From NCBI GenBank assembly GCA_024280895.1, contig JAJRPI010000046.1, forward strand, positions 43,927-107,926: a stretch of DNA of 64,000 nt, written 5' to 3'. Shown here piece after piece: positions 58,219 through 64,000 of the stretch; positions within the stretch are counted from its first letter, which is position 1; each line of letters starts with the position of its first letter. This stretch comes from Alphaproteobacteria bacterium. Its GTDB lineage: Bacteria > Pseudomonadota > Alphaproteobacteria > Rhizobiales > JAKIUO01. The position numbers and the translations under genes were made by a program. Under the pieces are notes generated by a model. It ran no database searches. It had not been told where the DNA came from and was given only the letters and a program-made list of their open reading frames with translations.

Positions 58219-58971
58219 CTAAGCTGCAGGCCCGCTCTTTTTAAGCTGGCTCTTTTTGCGCCGTTTCTTGGCAAACACGTTGAACATCTCCACAAGCGCG
58301 GAAAAGGCCATGGCGAAATAAATATAGCCACGCGGGATATGGAAACCCAAACCATCGGCGATCAGCGCCGTACCGATCATGAACAGGAACGACAAGGCCA
58401 GCATTTTGGTGGTTGGATGTTCCGCAATGAAATGAGCAATGGCACCAGAGGCAATATACATGACAATCATGGAGATCAGTACAGCCGCCACCATAACCTC
58501 CACATGTTCCGCCATGCCAACCGCCGTGACGATGCTATCGATGGAGAAAATGAGATCGATGACAGCGATTTGCGCAATGGCCATAACAAACACATCCGAG
58601 GCCTTAGGACCCGCCTGTTGTTCTGGTGTGCCTTCTATATCGGTATGAATTTCCTGTGTCGCCTTGATGATCAGGAACAGTCCCCCGGCGATCAGGATCA
58701 CATCCTTCCATGAGAAGCCATGTCCCAAAACAGTGAATATATTTTCTTTCAGGCCGATAACCCAGGTAATGCCAAACAGCATGGCAACGCGCATGACAAA
58801 TGCCAGCATCAAACCAAACTGGCGAGCGCCCTTTTGCACGCCCTTCTTGAGGCGCGAGACCACAAGCGAGACAAACACAACATTATCGATACCAAGGACG
58901 ATTTCCAGTGCCGTCAGTGTCAAAAGAGACGCCCAGATCGCAGGGTCATCCAACTGTGTCCAAAATTCCAT
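58219..58971 (-). CDS. TerC family integral membrane protein
   Basis: A 250-residue protein with seven membrane helices. The two TerC signature acidic patches are LEIVLGIDNVVFVSLVVSRL and DLIFSIDSIVTAVGM, separated by a loop with EGTPEQQAGPKAS. Related proteins export manganese or help metalate exported enzymes. The ATG at 58971 follows GGGGATC; an upstream in-frame start lacks family similarity. It lies 27 bases upstream of ftsI on the same strand, so it may share that transcript. Confidence 0.88.
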   Translation of the reverse strand: MEFWTQLDDPAIWASLLTLTALEIVLGIDNVVFVSLVVSRLKKGVQKGARQFGLMLAFVMRVAMLFGITWVIGLKENIFTVLGHGFSWKDVILIAGGLFLIIKATQEIHTDIEGTPEQQAGPKASDVFVMAIAQIAVIDLIFSIDSIVTAVGMAEHVEVMVAAVLISMIVMYIASGAIAHFIAEHPTTKMLALSFLFMIGTALIADGLGFHIPRGYIYFAMAFSALVEMFNVFAKKRRKKSQLKKSGPAA

Positions 58972-59128
58972 TTTGAGATCCCCGCACGTAATTTTAATCC
59001 AGCAAAGGATTGCCCGCAGCTCCACAAATGTCAATGAGAGGGATTGGCAAAGCACACAAATACCGTTGATGGGCGCAAACTATGTTAAGCTGTTTCATTG
59101 CAAGCATTTTATTTTCGTGAGGTCTCAG

Positions 59129-60013
59129 ATGCGTTTTCTTTGTTTCAGCTTATTTATTTCCTTGTGCTGGGGAAATATCGCTCTGGCCGGAGATTATTAT
59201 TTTAATTGCGCCACGCCCGGCGGCACTTATTCCCTTCAGGAGGGCGGCAAGAAGCTGAGCTTGTTTGATGGCCGCAAACAACTTGCATATAAATCCTTGC
59301 GCAAAACAACCATCCGCGAACAACAAGGATTTTGTACCGCAAAAGGTGGGCAAAAATTCAACTGGAACTCGCATCAATATCTTGTGCAGCTGACAACCAA
59401 TATTAATGGGTCCAGCGTTGATCTCATGTTTTTGTGCGAGCAAGGCAGTAGCGGCGTGCCAACATCTATTTCTGATTGCCAGATGTCGACGACAAGCCAC
59501 AAGCTGATAAAACCTGCCTATACCCGCCAACTGCCCGCAAAAATAAAGCATGCCACGAACAAGAGCAAACACTCAAAGCTGCAAGCCTCAACAGGCTGGA
59601 GCTCGCTGACCGATGGCCCAGAAGCATCGGTCATCTTCGCCTGGTCCTCAGGTTGCCAAAAAGACTGCAATGATGAAGTCGACTATGTGCCCATATTCTC
59701 GATCAGATGCGCCAAGAAAACACAGATGGCGGATCTCATTTTCTGGGAGCTGGGGCGCGAGGAAGAAGAACAACGCCAGGTCGGCGTCTGGGTGACAATC
59801 GACAATCATACCACAAGACTAAAAGCTCGCGGGGAATCGAAACTAACCGGGGTCAGCCTTGATGTCAAGCTGCCGCTGTCGCACCCATTTTTCGAGGAGT
59901 TGGCCTCTGGTCACGCCATAAAATATGGCTCCGCAAGCGGCACCAAAGGCAGAACTGTTACCCTCAACGGCTCTGGCAAAGCGGTGCGCCGCATGCTCAA
60001 AGCCTGCCGCTAA
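59129..60013 (+). CDS. unrecognised secreted protein
   Basis: A 294-residue protein with a clear signal peptide (MRFLCFSLFISLCWGNIALA) and cleavage likely before GDYYFNC. The mature part has about nine Cys, including FNCATPGG, GFCTAKGG, FLCEQGS and the pair GCQKDCND, which suggests disulfides in the periplasm. An Lys/His-rich middle (AKIKHATNKSKHSKLQ) separates two halves. GTGAGG lies six bases before the ATG at 59129; a much longer upstream frame is non-coding for this protein. No family is recognised. It converges with the next minus-strand gene. Confidence 0.6.
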   Translation: MRFLCFSLFISLCWGNIALAGDYYFNCATPGGTYSLQEGGKKLSLFDGRKQLAYKSLRKTTIREQQGFCTAKGGQKFNWNSHQYLVQLTTNINGSSVDLMFLCEQGSSGVPTSISDCQMSTTSHKLIKPAYTRQLPAKIKHATNKSKHSKLQASTGWSSLTDGPEASVIFAWSSGCQKDCNDEVDYVPIFSIRCAKKTQMADLIFWELGREEEEQRQVGVWVTIDNHTTRLKARGESKLTGVSLDVKLPLSHPFFEELASGHAIKYGSASGTKGRTVTLNGSGKAVRRMLKACR

Positions 60014-60061
60014 AACTGAACTTGCTTGAGACCAAAACCATATATGAAATCAGTCGAACGA

Positions 60062-60520
60062 TCAGGCATTTGTCAGATGATGCGGGGCGTGTTGATGCAA
60101 GCTGTGCGCAAGTGTTTTGCCATATAACGTGACACGGATCGGGCTTTGCCCCATTGGTCGATTGATGGTCAATTGAGTAGAAGAGAAACCTAAGACCTGC
60201 CGCCTCGTCAACTGCAGAATCTCCCCCCAGGGAATGAACAAAGCACCATGCCCGGCGCGAAGCAAAATAAAGGGATGCAAACCGATCCCCGCAGCCGAGA
60301 CGGTGACACTAAGACAATTGCTGTAGCTGGTAAAACTGCCAAACCGCGCGCTGACAAAATGAAAGCGGTCGCCCGATGCGGGGTCTTGCGCTGCATATAT
60401 TTTGGCCAGACTTTTCCAGCCACCAAAATACGCAATTAGCTGGAGAATAGCCCCCCAGAACAAGGGAAAAATGATCACAAACGCACCAATGATCAGCGCA
60501 ACGGTCAGACCTTCGGACAT
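60062..60520 (-). CDS. hypothetical single-pass membrane protein
   Basis: A 152-residue protein with one N-terminal membrane helix (LTVALIIGAFVIIFPLFWGAI) and a cytoplasmic or periplasmic beta-rich domain. FHFVSARFGSFTSYSNCLSV, HPFILLRAGHGALFIPWGEI and LTRRQVLGFSSTQLTIN are reminiscent of small PH-like bacterial domains, but the resemblance is weak. GAGG lies six bases upstream of the ATG at 60520, preferred over an in-frame ATG four codons earlier. No gene name is warranted. Confidence 0.55.
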   Translation of the reverse strand: MSEGLTVALIIGAFVIIFPLFWGAILQLIAYFGGWKSLAKIYAAQDPASGDRFHFVSARFGSFTSYSNCLSVTVSAAGIGLHPFILLRAGHGALFIPWGEILQLTRRQVLGFSSTQLTINRPMGQSPIRVTLYGKTLAHSLHQHAPHHLTNA

Positions 60521-60759
60521 ATGTTCCCTCATTATAACTTGTCTTTAACAAGGATTACCCGCGCCGTTATAAATGTCAATGAACGTGCGATAACAAGAGG
60601 ATATGGGCCTGTTGAAAAGGGGTGCCAGACCTGTGGCAATTTATCATATCGCCTTTTATCTTACATACACTATCTATCTTAATAGCCGAACGTTCTATTT
60701 GGAACCATTGGCTTTTTTGATGAACACCGGATCCCCCGGTCCAAAAGAAGGAACCCATC

Positions 60760-61104
60760 ATGAAAACACTGACAAAAATACTTGCTCTTGGCCTCCTCGC
60801 TTCCACCTTTATTGGCGGAACAACTCTTGTTGCAAGCGCGACCCCAACGGGCCCCGTCCCCTTCAAGAATTTCGACATGAATAATGATGGCGCAGTTTCT
60901 AAAGATGAATTCGCCAAAGCCGTTGAAAAATTGCAGGCTAAAAACGCCAGCAATAAAGCCAGTGCGCCAAAATTTGAAGATGTTGATACCAATAAGGATG
61001 GCACCATCAGCAAAACCGAATTGGCCAGCGCTCAGTCAAAACACGGACATGGTGCGACCTCAGGCATGAAGGCGAAAAACGGTGTTTCATGGCAATGGCA
61101 ATAG
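60760..61104 (+). CDS. secreted EF-hand calcium-binding protein
   Basis: A 114-residue exported protein. The signal peptide has the hydrophobic core ILALGLLASTFIGGTTLVA and probably ends at SA. Two EF-hand loops follow: DMNNDGAVSKDEF (about residues 39-51) and DTNKDGTISKTEL (about 76-88), both with the Asp/Asn/Gly/Glu calcium ligands of a canonical loop. A His/Lys-rich tail ends GVSWQWQ. AAGGAA lies about ten bases before the ATG. The calcium role is inferred; the partner is unknown. Confidence 0.78.
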   Translation: MKTLTKILALGLLASTFIGGTTLVASATPTGPVPFKNFDMNNDGAVSKDEFAKAVEKLQAKNASNKASAPKFEDVDTNKDGTISKTELASAQSKHGHGATSGMKAKNGVSWQWQ

Positions 61105-61172
61105 GTATTAGCTGCGGGGAATTCCCTCCCGCTCCTAGCTGATCTATTATTTGTCACAGCCAAGAAAGAACT

Positions 61173-61209
61173 CGGCGGGCCACCCTGCGCCCGCCGGGTT
61201 TATTTCTTT
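61173..61209. terminator. probable bidirectional terminator
   Basis: CGGCGGGC (61173-61180) pairs with GCCCGCCG (61189-61196) around an eight-base loop. T-rich tails lie on both strands (TTTATTTCTTT rightward; AGTTCTTTCTTGG leftward). It lies between the converging EF-hand and fliE genes and could stop both transcripts. Confidence 0.8.
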
Positions 61210-61224
61210 AGAACAAGCCAAGAG

Positions 61225-61569
61225 CTAGATAGGCATATTGAGAATGTCTTTATAAGCGCTGATGACTTTATCTCTTACCGTCACGAGGGTTTCCACCGCC
61301 AACTCGGTTTCGGCAACGGCTGTTACCACATCAACGATAGAGGCTTTGCCCTCGGCCATTGCCATGGCTTTGGATTCGGCAACACGACCTGTATCCAGAG
61401 TGCCAGTAACGGCTTTTTCCACCATTGCACCAAAACTGCCAGGACCAGACATGGGAGCGCTTGGCAGGCCAAGCCCCCCATCCGCTTTACCGGCGGCATC
61501 TGCTATTGGTTTTGTCAAACGCTGGGCTGCCGCATATGCGTTAGCGGCGCCGGTTGCTGTGATTGTCAT
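61225..61569 (-). CDS. fliE: flagellar hook-basal body protein FliE
   Basis: Small basal-body protein that joins the MS ring to the rod and is part of the export gate. A variable Ala/Gly-rich N-terminal half precedes the conserved helix VAESKAMAMAEGKASIVDVV, TAVAETELAVETLVTVRDKV and the end ISAYKDILNMPI, which is the FliE C-terminal signature. Length 114. Last gene of the flgB-flgC-fliE run. Confidence 0.93.
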   Translation of the reverse strand: MTITATGAANAYAAAQRLTKPIADAAGKADGGLGLPSAPMSGPGSFGAMVEKAVTGTLDTGRVAESKAMAMAEGKASIVDVVTAVAETELAVETLVTVRDKVISAYKDILNMPI

Positions 61570-61615
61570 TTTTTATTATTTCCCGTTCGAAGTGATGCCT
61601 CAAAGAGCAAAAAAA

Positions 61616-62026
61616 CTAACCGCGCAAAATATCTAATGTTCGTGCCAACATGCGCCGGGTGGACCCGATCACATTGAGATTGGCTTCATAGCTGCGCTGC
61701 GCTGCGCGCATATCGACCATTTCAATCAGCGTGTTGACATTAGGAGTTTTAACAACGCCCTTGTCATTAGCGGCCGGATTACCTGGATCAAATTTTTCAC
61801 CAAAATCGGCGCGATCAAGTTGTATTCGTCCCTGCTGCACGACATTGGCACCGATTTCACTATCAAAGACTTCCCGAAAAGTCGGGATACGTCGCTGATA
61901 GGGATCACCGCCCTTAACACTTGACGTTGATTCGGCATTGGCAATATTTTCTGCAATCACTTTCATGCGCCCAGATTGCGCCCTAAGACCAGAAGCAGCC
62001 ACCTGCATGCTTTTCAATAAATCCAT
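61616..62026 (-). CDS. flgC: flagellar basal-body rod protein FlgC
   Basis: Proximal rod subunit. The rod-protein N-terminus MDLLKSMQVAASGLRAQSGR, MKVIAENIANAEST, and PYQRRIPTFREVF are typical. VKTPNVNTLIEMVDMRAAQR and SYEANLNVIGSTRRMLARTL give the FlgC C-terminus. Length 136. It starts three bases after flgB and is followed by fliE after 46 bases. Confidence 0.95.
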   Translation of the reverse strand: MDLLKSMQVAASGLRAQSGRMKVIAENIANAESTSSVKGGDPYQRRIPTFREVFDSEIGANVVQQGRIQLDRADFGEKFDPGNPAANDKGVVKTPNVNTLIEMVDMRAAQRSYEANLNVIGSTRRMLARTLDILRG

Positions 62027-62029
62027 ACC

Positions 62030-62446
62030 CTAGCTTCTCCCACGTATCGCTGTTTTCAATATCCCCAGCGAACGCGAATAAAGCGTACTGGCGACCTGAT
62101 AGTCATAGGCGTTGCCCGTGACTTTGATCATTTGTTCCTCGAGCACCACACCATTGCCTTCGGGGGTAATTTCCCAACCACCACCATTGTCACTGCCAAA
62201 ATTCGAGCGGGCATCAGCCATGACAGACCCTTGAATATGCGCAGAACTTGTGCGGGCCATGCCGATGGGGGGCAAAATCTGCCCCCGGCCGCTTGCCTGC
62301 TCCACTTTAAAGGCAGCCAGGTCGCGGCCCTTATAGCCCGGCGTATCCGCATTAGCGACGTTTTGAGCCAACAAGGTTTGGCGCTGCTGGTGCCAGTTCA
62401 TTTTGCTTTTGAGCACAGCAAACATGGGAATAGAATCAAGTGCCAT
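62030..62446 (-). CDS. flgB: flagellar basal-body rod protein FlgB
   Basis: Proximal rod subunit. PMFAVLKSKMNWHQQRQTLL then AQNVANADTPGYKGRDLAAF is the shared rod N-terminus. LEEQMIKVTGNAYDYQVAST and LYSRSLGILKTAIRGRS give the C-terminal helix. Length 138. First gene of a minus-strand operon flgB-flgC-fliE whose promoter lies in the 353-base gap shared with fliO. Confidence 0.95.
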   Translation of the reverse strand: MALDSIPMFAVLKSKMNWHQQRQTLLAQNVANADTPGYKGRDLAAFKVEQASGRGQILPPIGMARTSSAHIQGSVMADARSNFGSDNGGGWEITPEGNGVVLEEQMIKVTGNAYDYQVASTLYSRSLGILKTAIRGRS

Positions 62447-62799
62447 CGGTAAGGCGACCCTTTCTGTGTGAAATGTGGGCGCGCAAGTGATACAAATCCG
62501 CCACTTACACGCATCAATCAGGCAAAGTTTGCCGCCCTGACGGTTAAAATTACGTAAACAATCGTGTATGGTTAACGCGTTTATCTTGGTAATCGGCTTG
62601 TTTACGCGGAAAATTGGAAATGAACGTGCGAATCAGTTAAGGTTTAACGGGGAATTATTTGCCGGTATTTCACAAACAGATCGTTTGTGAAGATCGATTA
62701 GGCCAATTAATTGCAATCCACTGGCCCTTTGGGGTCTTGGCTTTACACTGATTTGGCAGGCAGCTGAACTGGTAAAACAACTATAAGGACGTCCGTTTC
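62447..62799. promoter_or_regulatory. 353-bp divergent flagellar promoter region
   Basis: No gene is seen. Two operons, flgB-flgC-fliE (minus) and fliO-fliP (plus), start on either side. A TTAA-N7-TAAAC sequence at 62544-62559 is one base from the CtrA consensus and lies about 100 bases upstream of flgB. A perfect 9-bp inverted repeat, TTCACAAAC-N5-GTTTGTGAA (62669-62691), lies nearer fliO and could be an operator. Both are motif-based inferences. Confidence 0.4.
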
Positions 62800-63216
62800 A
62801 TGGGGGATTTTTTCTTTTATATCGCTGCATTTGTATTTGTTATTGCGCTTATCGTCTTAGGAGCGTGGCTATGGCGCTCCATGCTGGAGCGCGGTGTCAA
62901 TTTGCCAGGCAATGGTCTGTTCAAGGCGGGCAATGTAAAACGTATCGGCGCCATTGAAACCGCAAGCATCGATAGTCGGCGCAAGCTCGTATTATTGCGA
63001 CGCGACGGGGTCGAGCATTTAATCATGACGGGGGGCCCCGTTGATGTGGTTATTGAAACCGGTATTGATCGATCCGCTTCCCATCAAAACAGCGCAAACT
63101 CTTACCGGAGCGATCAATCCCAAACCGCACAGTCTTATGGTAACTCTTCGCTTGAAAAGCGCCTTGCCAGTGCTCGTGATCCAGAGATTGATCCGCCGCT
63201 GCGTGCAAATGACTAA
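62800..63216 (+). CDS. fliO: FliO-like flagellar export protein
   Basis: A 138-residue protein with one N-terminal membrane helix (FFFYIAAFVFVIALIVLGAWL). The small FliO domain follows: KRIGAIETASIDSRRKLVLL, RRDGVEHLIMTGGPVDVVIE and TGI. A polar Ser/Gln/Asn-rich C-terminal tail completes it. FliO is an assembly chaperone for the FliP pore. The call is supported by direct position ahead of fliP, whose start overlaps its last eight bases. Confidence 0.88.
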   Translation: MGDFFFYIAAFVFVIALIVLGAWLWRSMLERGVNLPGNGLFKAGNVKRIGAIETASIDSRRKLVLLRRDGVEHLIMTGGPVDVVIETGIDRSASHQNSANSYRSDQSQTAQSYGNSSLEKRLASARDPEIDPPLRAND

Positions 63217-64000
63217 GCGACACAAAACCCCAACTGTTCCAGCAAAGTGGCCTTCAAAGGGCATCATTGCCGGACTATTTTCTCTAGGCACTCTGGTGCT
63301 TGGCCTTCTCGTCGTTTCCAGTGACCAAGGACTTGCGCAAAATATCACCATTGGCTTTGGCGATGGCAATGGCGGCGGCGGCGTGACCGAGCGCGCCATT
63401 CAAATGATCGCCCTCATCACGATCTTGTCGCTGGCGCCCTCCATTCTCATCATGGTGACCTCGTTCACACGCATTGCCGTGGTACTATCTTTGTTGCGCA
63501 CCGCTATCGGCGTCCAGCAATCGCCGCCCAATACGGTGATCATATCTCTGGCATTATTACTCACTGCCTTCATCATGATGCCGGTGTTCGAAAAAGCCTA
63601 TGAGACCGGCATTGCCCCCTTGATGAGCAATGAGATCAAATTGCCAGAAGCGTTCACCAAGGCTAGCCAGCCGTTCAAAGTGTTCATGTTGAAAAATGTG
63701 CGCGACAAGGATCTGCAACTGTTTATGGATCTGTCGAAGTCAAAAACACCCGCCAGCCGCCAGGACGTGGAGCTGCGTATTCTGGTACCGGCCTTCATGA
63801 TATCGGAATTGCGCCGGGCCTTTGAGATCGGTTTTTTGTTGTTTGTACCTTTCGTTGTTATTGATATGGTTGTGGCCTCTGTTCTGATGTCTATGGGTAT
63901 GATGATGTTGCCGCCGGTGATGATCTCCCTGCCCTTCAAGCTGATATTTTTTGTCCTTGTAGATGGCTGGCATCTGGTGGCGGGCAGTCTCGTCAAAAGC
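63209..64000 (+). CDS. fliP: flagellar type III export pore protein FliP (3' end clipped)
   Basis: Core subunit of the flagellar export gate. The 264 codons in the window begin MTKRHKTPTVPAKW and give a signal-like helix, then IQMIALITILSLAPSILIMV, TSFTRIAVVLSLLRTAIGVQ, QSPPNTVIISLALLLTAFIM and, near the edge, FEIGFLLFVPFVVIDMVVAS and MMMLPPVMISLPFKLIFFVL. It ends VDGWHLVAGSLVKS, so only a few residues are missing. The ATG at 63209 overlaps fliO by eight bases. Confidence 0.95.
   Translation, partial: MTKRHKTPTVPAKWPSKGIIAGLFSLGTLVLGLLVVSSDQGLAQNITIGFGDGNGGGGVTERAIQMIALITILSLAPSILIMVTSFTRIAVVLSLLRTAIGVQQSPPNTVIISLALLLTAFIMMPVFEKAYETGIAPLMSNEIKLPEAFTKASQPFKVFMLKNVRDKDLQLFMDLSKSKTPASRQDVELRILVPAFMISELRRAFEIGFLLFVPFVVIDMVVASVLMSMGMMMLPPVMISLPFKLIFFVLVDGWHLVAGSLVKS

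Noticed and set aside
58664..59128. A 155-codon in-frame extension ahead of the secreted protein at 59129.
   Set aside because: It is antisense to terC, and starting at 59129 gives a proper signal peptide with a ribosome site.

Overview
The window is a stretch of an alphaproteobacterial chromosome. The evidence is the DivK/PleD cell-cycle pair, an EipB-like (DUF1849) envelope protein, DUF3572, DUF1467 and DUF2065 proteins, an FtsZ ending in the alphaproteobacterial FPSFLR-type tail, CtrA-like TTAA-N7-TTAA boxes, and the order der-bamB-TPR-panB. Together these best fit a Hyphomicrobiales (Rhizobiales)-like organism with a flagellum and a meso-diaminopimelate peptidoglycan. Base composition looks close to 50% G+C by eye. 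No species is claimed.

Layout. 1-11.3 kb, minus strand: a clipped ABC ATPase, a methyltransferase, holC, der, bamB, a membrane-anchored TPR protein, panB, a Do-type protease, DUF2065, hflC, hflK and folA-thyA (replication, outer-membrane assembly and membrane protein quality control). 11.4-24.6 kb, mixed strands: a potassium channel, pleD, divK, DUF3572, a ROK kinase, eipB, a RidA protein, a glycerophosphodiesterase, a DUF482 gene, an HMA domain, a HIT protein, a hydrolase-fold protein, a double helix-hairpin-helix protein, a 32-residue membrane protein and a large OmpA-family protein. 25.2-34 kb, plus strand: DUF3754, prmA, aminopeptidase P, a giant AsmA protein and DUF1467. 34-58.9 kb, minus strand: ligA, recN, bamD, lpxC and the division/cell-wall (dcw) cluster read backwards, ftsZ-ftsA-ftsQ-ddl-murB-murC-murG-ftsW-murD-mraY-murF-murE-ftsI, preceded by terC. 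59-64 kb: small secreted or membrane proteins, then flgB-flgC-fliE facing away from fliO-fliP.

Unusual points. Three conserved genes carry single lesions: an in-frame TAA in hflK, an in-frame TAG in the DUF482 gene and a one-base deletion in prmA. These are either real decay or sequence errors. Two copies of a 266-280 bp interspersed repeat have nested inverted repeats that differ between copies but pair within each copy, suggesting selection on a folded structure. A separate 234-bp long inverted repeat abuts the end of pleD. The dcw cluster lacks mraZ-rsmH-ftsL at its upstream end and contains a small membrane-protein gene in the opposite orientation between murD and mraY.

How the genes work together. 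MurB-MurG, MraY, FtsW, FtsI and Ddl make and insert peptidoglycan precursors at the FtsZ/FtsA/FtsQ ring. LpxC, BamB, BamD, AsmA, the Do protease and EipB build and guard the outer envelope. DivK and PleD link division to development. Flagellar basal-body and export genes close the window.
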